From Saprospiraceae bacterium (lineage in GTDB: Bacteria > Bacteroidota > Bacteroidia > Chitinophagales > Saprospiraceae): DNA of 64,000 nt. Of this stretch, positions 48,941 through 57,560 are shown in pieces. Location of the stretch: the NCBI GenBank assembly GCA_016710265.1, contig JADJJL010000001.1, positions 248,001-312,000 of the forward strand, given 5' to 3'. The position numbers and the translations under genes are program-made. The notes beneath the pieces are model-generated. The model searched no databases, had not been told where the DNA came from, and saw nothing but the letters and a program-made list of their open reading frames with translations. Each line of letters opens with the position of its first letter. The first letter of the stretch is position 1.

Positions 48941-49841
48941 TTACAACAACGCTGCTCCAATAACTCCGGCGCTATCTCCCAATTTTGGACGAAGAAATAA
49001 AGTATTCAATTCTTTGTTAAAAAGATGCTTTAAAACTTCGGCGGGTCCTCTCTGGTAAATAACGTCCAAATTACCCAGACCTCCTCCTAATACAATTGCT
49101 TCAGGATCTATAATATTGATCAAAACTGCAACCGCTTTTCCAAAATAATTTAAGTATCGATCCATCGTTTGTACCGCAAAAGATTCTCCATTTATAAATA
49201 ACTGATTTATTTCTCGCATGGATTTTTTCTGGCCGGAAATGGATTCATAATATTTCTCAGTGGCTGGACCGGAAAGTATCGTTTCTACACAACCTTGATG
49301 TCCGCAATAACAGGGAAGTCCATCCTCTACCAATCGATTGTGCCCCCATTCACCAGCAATTCCATGCAACCCATTGACCACTTGCCCATTGACCACCAGA
49401 CCTCCACCCACAGCTGTACCAAGGATGACCCCAAAGACCACTTCGGGATTTTTGATGTGATCCGGTACCACTCCAAGGCTTGCCTCAGCCATTGCAAAAC
49501 AATTGGCATCGTTGGCCATCTTGACTTCAATTCCCAACAATTTTTCAAGATCTGTTTTCATGGGTTTACCAATGATGCATTGGGTATTGCTGTTTTTGAT
49601 ACGTTGAGTAGTGCGATCGATAATTCCAGGGGTTCCAATACCAAGCCGCTTGGCTTGTAATCCGGACTGCTTTTGTAATATTTGAATCAAATGCTGGAAT
49701 CGACTCAAAACATGAGAATATCCTCCTTCTTGTTCAGTGGCTATCCGTTCTCTTGCAATGATTTCAAAAGGATTTTTTACGAATAATGACTCCTTCTATC
49801 TTAGTGCCACCCATGTCTATGCCCCACAAGAATTCTTCCAT
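48941..49841 (-). CDS. ROK family sugar kinase (frameshift)
   Basis: Reconstructed from the ATG at 49841, about 300 codons. The N-terminal phosphate loop is WGIDMGGTKIEGVI. A shift near 49775 in a run of six A moves to the frame that is open to 48941. The ROK zinc/sugar signature is complete (EWGHNRL, then CYCGHQGCVETILSGPA), and the C-terminal ATP site carries NIIDPEAIVLGGGLGN. This fits a glucokinase or related hexose/N-acetylhexosamine kinase acting in the cytosol. The preceding carboxypeptidase-regulatory-domain gene ends 5 bases before the start codon, so they are co-transcribed. Confidence 0.85.
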
Positions 49842-49846
49842 TACTC

Positions 49847-50533
49847 TTAATTCTGATAAAGTGGTAAAGATAAACAGCAGCGCTTACATTGGATTATTTC
49901 TTTCTCTTTAAAATCGCCTCGCTGCCAGGCTTTAAAAAACTCAATCCATGCAATCGGACTCAATATATTCATAGGGCGAAGTTGGCCCATATAGTAATAA
50001 TTTTGGGCTTGTTGTCTCAGATATAAACTGGTGTTTTCACCACCGTCTCCGGGTGTACTGCTCATCAAACCTCTGATCCGATCCTGTGCAAGATGGGCAG
50101 CCGCAATTTCTGACATCTTGTCTGAAACATCCATCGATAGAAATTCTTGTTTGAAATATTCCTTATTGGGCCATGGATAGACCACCGTTTGTGGTAAAAA
50201 GATGGTGTCTTTGGTCAATATTTGAAAAACGGTATATCGGTCAGAACGCAAGGTATCAGGAACTTCAAAAAAAGCAGTTTTATAACCAATGTATTGAAAC
50301 ACTACGGAATCACCATGCTGAACCGCCAATGAGAAAAATCCTTTGTTGTCGGCATAGGTCCCGCGATTGGTATTTAAAATTCCAATTTCGGCAAAAGGCA
50401 AAGGTCTTGGTTGCCCATCCACATCGGTCATGACCATCCCTGAAAGCTGGATTAAGTCCAGTTTTTGAGCAGAGACCTCTTGAATAAACAAGGTAATCAG
50501 AATCCCCAATAAATACTTTTTAGTTAAATACAT
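49847..50533 (-). CDS. exported protein with carboxypeptidase-like regulatory domain
   Basis: 228 residues: signal peptide (LGILITLFIQEVSAQ) and a CarboxypepD_reg-like beta-sandwich (about 30-110: LSGMVMTDVDGQPRPLPFAEIGILNTNRGTYADNKGFFSL ... VVFQYIGYKTAFFEV), the domain that starts SusC-type and DUF5686 proteins. The remaining 120 residues (VYPWPNKEYFKQEFLSMDVSD ...) do not form a barrel, so this is a stand-alone periplasmic protein. Operonic with the ROK kinase. Function unknown. Confidence 0.8.
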   Translation of the reverse strand: MYLTKKYLLGILITLFIQEVSAQKLDLIQLSGMVMTDVDGQPRPLPFAEIGILNTNRGTYADNKGFFSLAVQHGDSVVFQYIGYKTAFFEVPDTLRSDRYTVFQILTKDTIFLPQTVVYPWPNKEYFKQEFLSMDVSDKMSEIAAAHLAQDRIRGLMSSTPGDGGENTSLYLRQQAQNYYYMGQLRPMNILSPIAWIEFFKAWQRGDFKEKEIIQCKRCCLSLPLYQN

Positions 50534-50632
50534 GTTTAAGAATTACGAAAAATGATACCGATTAGTGCATAAAACCTGAAAACGAATATAGACTAGCACC
50601 TTGTAAATATTGCTCTCCAAAAGAAAGGAGAA

Positions 50633-50815
50633 TTATGAGTTAGTGACCAATTTCCTTTTACTTTTTTGTTTAGAAATTGGTTTATTTAGTTTTAGGAGTT
50701 CTCCAGTCTTATTGTAATGTTGTATAATTTTTGACATTAAGACACTGTCTTCCTTTGTGTATTTATGTTGTTCAACAAATAAATCAACTCCTTTTGGTTC
50801 TATGGCTAGTTTCAT
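50633..50815 (-). CDS. small protein downstream of broken acetyltransferase-like gene
   Basis: 60 residues, basic at the C-terminus (KQKSKRKLV), mostly helical (FVEQHKYTKEDSVLMSKIIQHYNKTGELLKL). It starts 5 bases after the neighbouring gene, so they form an operon. The size, arrangement and accessory location resemble a two-gene toxin/antitoxin-like unit, but I recognise no family and this remains a guess. Confidence 0.5.
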   Translation of the reverse strand: MKLAIEPKGVDLFVEQHKYTKEDSVLMSKIIQHYNKTGELLKLNKPISKQKSKRKLVTNS

Positions 50816-50820
50816 GTAAT

Positions 50821-51348
50821 TTACTTTAAATCTGGATAATAATGTTTTATTAACTTGAATGCAACCTTCGGTTCAATAACCATTCTTTGACCAAAAACGT
50901 TCACTGCTCCAATGGTTTTGTTATAGTGTTCCATAAGTGCTGTTTTGGAAATAAATGATACAAATCCTTGATATCCGCAGTCCCAACTCATTTTGCAAGC
51001 AAAAGCGAACAGATTACCTGGAACACCTTCATACAATTTATTTTTTCCTATATTGAAAGGTGCATTTTCAATTATATTGACAAATATGTGATCAAATTTA
51101 TCTTGAATACTTATTAATCCTTGTATTATATCTGGATTATTTATAACAGTTAATTTATATACGCTTGTATCCACAGATTTAGCTTCAGCTTTCCAATTAA
51201 AGTTTCATCCTCTGCTTTTTGTAATCATCTTAAAATCACTACTTTTAATTTCTGTAACTTCGGTTGGTAAACTATCGCCCGATATAGTATTTACGATACT
51301 ATTCGTCAAACTGTCTATCCAAATTTGAATTTCCTTATTATTTGCCAT
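50821..51348 (-). pseudogene. accessory protein gene with in-frame stop
   Basis: From ATG 51348 the frame reads NKEIQIWIDSLTNSI and continues for 47 codons to TGA at 51205-51207, then stays open in the same frame for 128 more codons (NFNWKAEAKSV, VYKLTVINNPDIIQGLISIQ, NLFAFACKMSWDCGYQGFVSFISKT, ALMEHYNKTIGA). From family memory the stop position is normally Trp (G-W-x-F-N-W-K). Related Bacteroidota proteins are about 175 residues; the C-terminal half resembles an acetyltransferase-type fold, with no proven activity. A translation restart at 51174 would yield an N-truncated product. It is either a nonsense pseudogene or a base-call error. Confidence 0.65.
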
Positions 51349-51496
51349 TAATCCTTCAAATCGATAAATTTAAGAAAACAAGCCTTAAAGATAGAGATTC
51401 CTATTAGAAGTATTGCCATAATTAAGATTCCTTTTAATCTGACTGAATTTTTAGTTAAACATGTTGCCTTTTCATAAGATGTCATGATTCCTTAAA

Positions 51497-51526
51497 TTTG
51501 AAATAGCTTCTTAAGTTGTATCTTCG
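51497..51526 (+). promoter_or_regulatory. promoter of PhoD-like phosphatase
   Basis: TTTG at 51497-51500 and TAtcTTcG at 51519-51526, 18 bases apart, form a near-consensus Bacteroidota promoter 18 bases before the start codon at 51545. Confidence 0.5.
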
Positions 51527-51544
51527 CATCGTTAAAAAGACAGC

Positions 51545-52890
51545 ATGTTCCTAAAAAAGTTGCTAAAAATATTTTGCCTATCCTTACCATTGATTTACTT
51601 GGTTCCCATAAATGGGCAACTCGTCAGCGGTCCAATGATTGGATATGTGGAACACCGAACTGCAAAAATATGGTGTGAATCAAAACCTGGAGCAGAAATC
51701 CAACTTTTTTATTGGCCCGCAGATAGTATTAAATCACGGAGTAAAGCTTATCGCTCGATCCAAAACAATCTCGGATTTCAGACCTTTACATTTGATCTGG
51801 TTGGATTAGAACCTGGCATTGCTTATCAATATGAAATCCAGGATCAGAAGAAAAAATCGATTCCAGGTGGTTCGGGTACATTTAGCACCCAAACGCTTTG
51901 GAAATGGAGAATACCTTCGCCTGATTTTAGTTTCTTGGCAGGCAGTTGCTATTATGGCAATGAAACTGCTTACGATCGCCCGGGAAAACCCTACGGAGCA
52001 GAATCCAATATTTTCCAATCTATGGCCCAGGAAGAGAGCTACTTTATGCTTTGGTTGGGAGACAATTACTACACCAGAGAAGCAGACTATTATTCAGAAT
52101 GGGGACTTTGGGACAGGGCTTCAAATTCCAGGGCAAATCCTAAATTACAGCCCTTACTTAAAAAAATGGGGCATGTGGGTACCTGGGATGACCATGATTT
52201 TGGACCCAACAATGAAGGTGTGGCTTTTCCTTTGAGGGAAGAATCCAGAGAAGTATTTACCAGCTATTTTCCTAATCCAGGTGCAGGTTATCGCGGAGAA
52301 GGCATTTATACCAAATTGACTTATTATGATGCTGATCTGTTCTTATTGGACAATCGAACCTGGCGCAGTTCAGATTCTATGAGAGACAGCATCGATGGCA
52401 AACCCAATCCTGAAAAAAAAATGATAGGTTCACAACAAATGGAATGGCTTAAAAATGCTTTGCTCAATTCATACCAACCATTTAAAATAATCATCAACGG
52501 TTCTCAAAGTTTAAATCAACATTCTAACAAAGATTGTTGGATGCATTATCCGGTTGAAATCAATGAACTGTTGGAATTTATTCAAATTCATCAAATCAGA
52601 GGCGTTATTTTTCTGTCCGGAGACAAACACAACAGTGAAATAATAAAACTGGATAGAGCTGGAACTTATCCATTGTATGATATTACTTTATCCTCTTTGA
52701 CCGCAGGTTCATCAAAACTAAATGCCGCTGAATTGGCCAATCCACAAAGAGTAAACCAAATTCTTTTGAAGAAAACAACTATGGTAAAATTTCCATTTCG
52801 GGTCCAACCAAAAATCGAATCTTTAAAGTGGAAATAAAAGATGTCAACGGTTTGACCAAAAAGAATGGTCCATTGGTGAAAACGATCTAA
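51545..52890 (+). CDS. PhoD-like alkaline phosphatase (frameshift near end)
   Basis: About 448 codons. Signal peptide (LSLPLIYLVPINGQ), an N-terminal fibronectin-like domain (MIGYVEHRTAKIWCES ... GLEPGIAYQYEI), then the PhoD metallophosphatase domain: FSFLAGSCYY, the metal-binding LGDNYYTREADY and TWDDHDFGPNNEG, and SGDKHNSEI. The last conserved stretch, DITLSSLTAGSS, is intact. The frame changes near 52769 in a TTTT run; the next frame continues NNYGKISISGPTKNRIFKVEIKDVNG to TAA at 52888-52890, the expected ending. It hydrolyses phosphodiesters or phosphomonoesters in the periplasm, probably with Ca and Fe. Confidence 0.88.
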
Positions 52891-52914
52891 CAAATTTTTC
52901 TAAAAACTAAGGAG

Positions 52915-53143
52915 ATGAAGTGGTTGAATTATATTATCATCGGACCTATCAGACTTTATCAAATTGTACTGTCTCCCCTATTGGGAAAAACTGTAGATTC
53001 AAACCTACTTGTTCCAATTACATGTTGCAGGCGGTCAATGAGTGGGGATTATTTTATGGGACTTGGTTAGGGATTAAAAGAATTACGCGTTGCCATCCCT
53101 GGGGAGGACATGGCGATGATCCTGTTCCTAAAAAGTTAAATAA
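52915..53143 (+). CDS. yidD: membrane protein insertion efficiency factor YidD (frameshifts)
   Basis: Start ATG 52915 with AAGGAG five bases before. The first codons give YIIIGPIRLYQIVLSPLLGK, then one missing base in the GGGAAAAAC run shifts the frame to NCRFKPTCSNYMLQAVNEWGLFYGTWLGIKRITRCHPWGGHG, the unmistakable YidD core with its three Cys. One more A in the AAAAA run near 53130 would produce a stop at 53141-53143, matching the family length of about 75 residues; without it the frame runs on to 53258. YidD is a small amphipathic inner-membrane-associated protein aiding YidC-dependent insertion. Confidence 0.85.
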
Positions 53144-53175
53144 ATTCTATTCAATTTTTGTTGATATTATAAAAT

Positions 53176-53448
53176 ATGCTCAAATTAAAACCTACTTGCG
53201 AAAATTGCAACGCACCGCTTCCGCCAAAAAGTACGAAAGCAATGATTTGCAGTTTTGAATGCACTTTTGCAAGGAGTGTGTAGAGCAGTTTTAGAAAATG
53301 TGTGTCCCAATTGTGGTGGAGGATTTGAGCCCAGACCCATCAGACCTTCCACCAAACTGGATCAAATCCTGCATCAAACGAAGTCTATTATAAACCGGTG
53401 GATTTAGAAGCATTAAAAGAATTAAAGAATAAATTAGGCAAGCCGTAA
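53176..53448 (+). CDS. DUF1272 zinc-ribbon-like protein (frameshifts)
   Basis: ATG 53176 opens LKLKPTCENCNAPLPPKSTKAMICSFECTF, which is diagnostic for DUF1272: C-x-x-C, AMICSFECTFC and later VCPNCGGGFEPRPIRP. Two TTTT runs (about 53270 and 53295) each lack one T relative to the expected CTFCKECVEQFLENVCPNC. The C-terminal frame reads SNPASNEVYYKPVDLEALKELKNKLGKP to TAA at 53446-53448. With these restored the protein is about 91 residues with eight or more metal-ligand Cys. Function unknown. It follows yidD directly. Confidence 0.8.
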
Positions 53449-53470
53449 TTGAATTAAAATAAATTCAAAT

Positions 53471-54568
53471 TTAAATCAGGAAAACCCCATTTTCATAAAT
53501 CAATTTTCCATCTGCATAAATTTTCCCTCCTGATTTCATATCGGTGATGAGATCCCAATGTATGCTCGATTTGTTCTTTCCTCCGCATTGAAAATAGGAT
53601 TGGCCAACAGCCATGTGGACGGTTCCTCCAATTTTTTCATCAAACAAAATATTTTTCGTGGCCTGTTGAATATTCTGGTTGGTTCCAATCGCAATTTCTC
53701 CAAAGTATCGTGCACCCTCTATCGCAAAAACTTCATCCAACACTTCTTGCCCTTTTTGCGCTTCCCAGGAAATAATTTTTCCATTTTCAACCTTTAGAAA
53801 AATACCTTCCAGCTCCTGTCCATTCATGATGGTCGGATAACCAAAATATATACTTCCATTCACCGAATCTTCTATCGGACTTGTAAAAACTTCACCGGAT
53901 GGCATGTTGGATTTTCCATCCGAGTTGATCCAGATTCTGCCCTTGACACTGCATTCGATGCGCCAGTCTTTGTGTTCATAGCAAAGGACATCGACTTGGT
54001 TTAAATAATCCACATAGCCTTGCTGTACTTTGCTCAATGCTTGCCAATGTTCAGCAGGATTTTCCTGATCAAGGTAACAGGCTTTTTGAATGAAATTGGA
54101 ATATTCGTCGAGTTGCATTCCAGCACGGGTTGCAACTTCTAAAGTTGGATATTGGCAAAGACTTCTCTTCAAACTTCCATCGCCCAATCTCTTAAAATAA
54201 ATCTCCGAAAAAGCGGCATGCGCGTTCTGTCTTTTCTTTTTTCTTTCAGGGTCTACATGTGATAAATCTCTACCGACAAACGGTGCCCTAATGAGCAAAT
54301 AAGCATCACATTTTGAAATCAACTCTATCGCATTATTTTGCAATGTACTTGAAGCATCATCACTCCCAAACTCAATAATATTTTCTTCCTCAAATTCATA
54401 ACTTAAATCAACTTCAACTTTGGCTCCCAATTTAAGTGCATATTTCTGAAAAGCACTAACCAATGGTTCTGCAATCGTAGTCGACCGAACAAACACCAAC
54501 TCACCCGGCTTTAAATAAAGCGAATATTCCGCGAGGAGTTTTCCGTAATCCTGAATCCAATCTTTCAT
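53471..54568 (-). CDS. M29 family metallo-aminopeptidase
   Basis: A 365-residue cytosolic aminopeptidase of the thermophilic M29 family. The N-terminal domain is an open Rossmann-like fold (LYLKPGELVFVRSTTIAEPLV). The dinuclear metal site ligands lie in the C-terminal domain: Glu in NMPSGEVFTSP, Glu in FGEIAIGTN, His in IGGTVHMAVGQSY, and His/Asp in SIHWDLITDM. Length is near the family's usual 370-410. It releases N-terminal residues from peptides using Co or Zn. Its start codon lies just beside a heptamer repeat array. Confidence 0.9.
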   Translation of the reverse strand: MKDWIQDYGKLLAEYSLYLKPGELVFVRSTTIAEPLVSAFQKYALKLGAKVEVDLSYEFEEENIIEFGSDDASSTLQNNAIELISKCDAYLLIRAPFVGRDLSHVDPERKKKRQNAHAAFSEIYFKRLGDGSLKRSLCQYPTLEVATRAGMQLDEYSNFIQKACYLDQENPAEHWQALSKVQQGYVDYLNQVDVLCYEHKDWRIECSVKGRIWINSDGKSNMPSGEVFTSPIEDSVNGSIYFGYPTIMNGQELEGIFLKVENGKIISWEAQKGQEVLDEVFAIEGARYFGEIAIGTNQNIQQATKNILFDEKIGGTVHMAVGQSYFQCGGKNKSSIHWDLITDMKSGGKIYADGKLIYENGVFLI

Positions 54569-54573
54569 ATCTG

Positions 54574-54690
54574 TAGTTTTAAGTTTTGAGTTTTGAGTTT
54601 TAAGTCTTTAGGAATAGTTCTAAGTTTTGAGTTTTAAGTTTTAAGTCTTTAGGAATAGTTCTAAGTTTTGAGTTTTGAGTTTGGAGTTTT
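54574..54690 (+). repeat. heptamer repeat array, plus orientation
   Basis: The array consists of 7-base units AAGTTTT, GAGTTTT, AAGTCTT and TAGGAAT, with the larger unit TAAGTCTTTAGGAATAGTTC repeated at 54601 and 54642 (period 41). It is the inverse orientation of the arrays at 56951 and 57371. It fills the gap between the M29 gene and the end of the WG-repeat gene. Confidence 0.75.
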
Positions 54691-54721
54691 TGATTCCAAA
54701 TAAACTCACATAATCTGTTAT

Positions 54722-56464
54722 TCATTGATAACATATTATTCCTAAGCTTGATCCTTTTTTAACAATGAACAAGGATTTATCAATATGAGTTATATTATCA
54801 TAAATAGGCTCTAGAATTATTTTCTTGTCCCAAATTGAATATAGTCCCTTTTTCTCTTGATTTCTTATAAATATGAATTCCCCATTATTATTGCTTTCAA
54901 ATTCTTGTATTTCATAAGGTATTTTACCGTATACTTCAAATAATTTATCCAAAATAATGTTTATCCCATCTTGCATTTTTATTGTAACGAAATTTACTTC
55001 CGTATTATAATTAATAATAGAATCGTAAACAATTTTTAAATCCTTCTTATTATAGATCCTTGAATTCATTCCAATTTCATTCTTTTTCCAATTATTAGCA
55101 AACAATAGATTACCAAATGTAAAAAAATTATCCGCATTAAGTCCCAATTTATTAAGATTTAAATCAAGCAATTCGGCTCCTTTTTCTCTGCTTGCGTATA
55201 CGTAAAACCCATCAATATACCCATAAGTTTCTTCTGTGGTAAATGGGAGTAAAACTTTCTCTTCGATGAGATCTATTATACCAAAGCCTGGATTATTATT
55301 AGAAAATTTAATAAATCTTGGTCCATTTACTTCCAAATATTTATAAGTACCTGGAATCCTAATTACATTGAATCTTGAATTAATAATGTACTCTGAAAGG
55401 TCTTTCTTAAGGGCTTTAAATATTAAAGAATCTGTATTGAACGGATTAATATCGATATACTCAGGCTTCAAAACGATTGATCCATTTCGAGCAGAAATTA
55501 TACCTTTTAATCTACCATTCGCAGTATTTAATTTTACAATATAATATTCTTTTCCAACTTTTTTAAAATCAAATATACTATCACTCGTCAATGGTTTACC
55601 TATAGAATCATAGATAATATACCTTCCTGATTGCCAAATGAATTCTGGTATTTTTTTCTTTCCTTGATCATTATCTTTATTTTTCTCATTAGGTAATTGA
55701 AGATCTCCTGATCTATTAAAGATAAATCTATCTTCACCTCTATCAACCACTATTCTATTATTATCTGGATACCAGTATTTAATTTGTGAAGAGTAGAATT
55801 GATTGCCTTTTATATTTATAATTAATTCTATACTATCCTTAATACATTTGTAAATTGTTGGATAAATCTGATCAATTGAACTGTAATTATAATCTAATAA
55901 TATATTATTTTCAAGATCTATTACTCCTGTTTTATTATTTTTTTGAGCAATTAATATTGGAACTGTTGCCGAATCTTTATCGTAAACATAGTATTGCCCA
56001 ACCTTGAGTTTGTCATACTGTATAGGGATTACTATTTCATTCTTATAATTTATAATACCCCATTTATTATTCTTTTTGACAATAAAACATCTTTTAAATA
56101 AGTCATCATTATAAGAAATTATATTCATACTCTCATACAAATAAGGCATTACATAATTACTTTCTTCAAACCATATTATTTCTGAATTTCCCATTTTTAA
56201 CTTAAGGAAACTTTTATCATTAAATGTTTCGCCATATACTGAATCTGCTTTGGGGATGCTTAATATCTCATAATTGTTACTGATTAATTTAAAGGAGTTT
56301 CCTGTTTTTATGATTCTGTTTCGATATTTAGCATTATATTCATCAACAATTTTACAATTCTCCTTTAGATTTAGAATCCAGTGTACGACTTTAAAATTAG
56401 TTTTTTGCGAATAAACAACAGCTCCGAATTGTAAACAAATAAAAAAAAAGTATATTTTTCTCAT
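54722..56464 (-). CDS. secreted WG-repeat protein
   Basis: 580 residues from ATG 56464: signal peptide (KIYFFFICLQFGAVVYSQ), then multiple WG-type beta repeats of the form K-x-x-K-W-G-I-I-N/D-x-x-N-x-x-I-x-P-x-x-Y-D-x-I (for example KKNNKWGIINYKNEIVIPIQYD, AQKNNKTGVIDLENNILLDYN, FGIIDLIEEKVLLPF, EKKGLYSIWDKKIILEPIYDNI). Between the repeats are less regular strands. WG repeats form propeller or solenoid scaffolds; ligand unknown. It ends at the C-terminus without a T9SS domain, so it is probably periplasmic. AT-rich codons. It overlaps the end of the transporter fragment by a few bases at its 5' side. Confidence 0.75.
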   Translation of the reverse strand: MRKIYFFFICLQFGAVVYSQKTNFKVVHWILNLKENCKIVDEYNAKYRNRIIKTGNSFKLISNNYEILSIPKADSVYGETFNDKSFLKLKMGNSEIIWFEESNYVMPYLYESMNIISYNDDLFKRCFIVKKNNKWGIINYKNEIVIPIQYDKLKVGQYYVYDKDSATVPILIAQKNNKTGVIDLENNILLDYNYSSIDQIYPTIYKCIKDSIELIINIKGNQFYSSQIKYWYPDNNRIVVDRGEDRFIFNRSGDLQLPNEKNKDNDQGKKKIPEFIWQSGRYIIYDSIGKPLTSDSIFDFKKVGKEYYIVKLNTANGRLKGIISARNGSIVLKPEYIDINPFNTDSLIFKALKKDLSEYIINSRFNVIRIPGTYKYLEVNGPRFIKFSNNNPGFGIIDLIEEKVLLPFTTEETYGYIDGFYVYASREKGAELLDLNLNKLGLNADNFFTFGNLLFANNWKKNEIGMNSRIYNKKDLKIVYDSIINYNTEVNFVTIKMQDGINIILDKLFEVYGKIPYEIQEFESNNNGEFIFIRNQEKKGLYSIWDKKIILEPIYDNITHIDKSLFIVKKGSSLGIICYQ

Positions 56465-56475
56465 ATGATACATTT

Positions 56476-56950
56476 TCAATGGTTACTTATTACCTTCTCG
56501 TCATAATCAATTCCCAGTTTCCCCAATATCATCTTGATTCGCCATCCAAAAAATATCAGATAAACAAAACAAGCAACTGTAATCCAGTAAGACTGATGAA
56601 TTCCAATGGTCGAAATATCCGCTAATTTTCCTTGAAGTGGTGGAATTATTGCACCCCAGTATCATCATAATTAGAAAAGCGGATCCTTGTGTTTCATATT
56701 TTCCTAATCCTGCTATAGATAATGAAAAATACAAGGCCACATAATACTGCAAAATAATCCACCACTTAAGAAAGCATAGATAGCAATTTGACCTGTTGTC
56801 ATCAATCCAAAGAGCATCGCAATTATTCCCAGTCCACTAAATAACAACAAAGTAAAAACGGGCTTATCTTTCGATAACAAAAAAGCCATGCTTAAAACTA
56901 AAACACAGAATATATAGTAATACAAGACTTCCATATTGCGATTAACAATT
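56476..56950 (-). pseudogene. FucP-type sugar MFS transporter, 3' fragment
   Basis: Read through two homopolymer shifts (TTTTT near 56742, GGGG near 56660), the minus strand encodes about 155 residues: VLSMAFLLSKDKPVFTLLLFSGLGIIAMLFGLMTTG, SGGLFCSIMWPCIF, SLSIAGLGKYETQGSAFLIMMILGG, AIIPPLQGKLADI and a final helix ending DYDEKVISNH. This is the C-terminal third of FHS-family sugar/H+ symporters (about 430 residues). The N-terminal two thirds are absent; the coding similarity stops at about 56950 exactly where a heptamer repeat array begins, and the other side of the array is an unrelated gene. The transporter is therefore inactive. Confidence 0.8.
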
Positions 56951-57012
56951 CTCAACTTAAAACTCAAAACTTAGCACTCAAAACTTAAAACTAAACACTT
57001 AGCACTTAAAAC
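56951..57012 (-). repeat. heptamer repeat array between FucP fragment and four-helix gene
   Basis: Units of AAGTTTT, GAGTTTT, AAGTGCT and AAGTGTT in minus orientation. The left edge coincides with the point where the FucP fragment loses similarity; the right edge runs into the stop codon of the four-helix-bundle gene. Confidence 0.75.
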
Positions 57013-57360
57013 TTATAACTCCTTTTGGGAGGTTTTCACAATAGAAGTCAAAAGCTTTATAATTTCATCAATATCTTCAAGCTGCTTTTCGATATTTACA
57101 GCAATCAGTTTGCTTTCTTTAAGTAGCAAAAGCCAATATCTAGTTTCTCTGGCTTCCTTAGATGCAATTGAGAGTTTAGCTACAAAATCTCGTTTGCTTT
57201 GACCTGCCAAGCCTTCCTCAATGTTTGCGCCAATAGAAGTTCCGGATTTAAGAATTTGTTTTGAAATGATGTACTCATTTTGTGCTATCATTTTTTTATA
57301 AAGATCAATGATCGTCAAAGCAAATTCAAAACTTTTCCTTCGAACAATTGATTCTCCCAT
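57013..57360 (-). CDS. four-helix-bundle (S23/TIGR02436-type) protein
   Basis: A 115-residue all-helical protein with the family motifs SFEFALTIIDLYKKM, ILKSGTSIGANIEEGLAG and SIASKEARETRYWLLLLKES. Members occur as intervening-sequence-encoded proteins in 23S rRNA genes and as stand-alone genes; relatives include the Avd accessory protein of diversity-generating retroelements. No reverse transcriptase or variable repeat is in this window. The gene is framed on both sides by heptamer arrays of the same type, with its stop codon contiguous with one of them, which suggests gene and arrays move or spread together. Confidence 0.85.
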   Translation of the reverse strand: MGESIVRRKSFEFALTIIDLYKKMIAQNEYIISKQILKSGTSIGANIEEGLAGQSKRDFVAKLSIASKEARETRYWLLLLKESKLIAVNIEKQLEDIDEIIKLLTSIVKTSQKEL

Positions 57361-57370
57361 CTATAAAATA

Positions 57371-57560
57371 TTAAACTTAAAACTCAACATTTAAAACTCA
57401 AAACTTAGCACTCAAAACTTAAAACTTAAAACTAAACACTTAGCACTTAAAACTTAAAACTAAACACTTAGCACTTAAAACTTAAAACTAAACACTTAGC
57501 ACTTAAAACTTACAACTAAACATTCCCAACTTAAAACTTAGCACTTAAAACTTAAAACTT
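57371..57560 (-). repeat. heptamer repeat array with 28-base higher-order period
   Basis: AAGTTTT, AAGTGCT, AAGTGTT and TAGTTTT units (minus orientation) are organised into at least three near-identical 28-base blocks (for example block starts 57433 and 57461). The left side lies next to the four-helix gene start. The right side runs into hflX, whose final codons and TAA are formed from a repeat unit. Confidence 0.8.

Noticed and set aside
51205..51207. UGA read as Trp or selenocysteine
   Set aside because: Other genes in the window end normally in TGA, and no SECIS-like hairpin was seen; mutation or sequencing error is simpler.
57013..57360. Diversity-generating retroelement
   Set aside because: The four-helix protein resembles Avd, but there is no reverse transcriptase and no template/variable repeat in the window.
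54574..57560. CRISPR array
   Set aside because: The units are 7-base tandem variants without unique spacers, and no cas genes are near.
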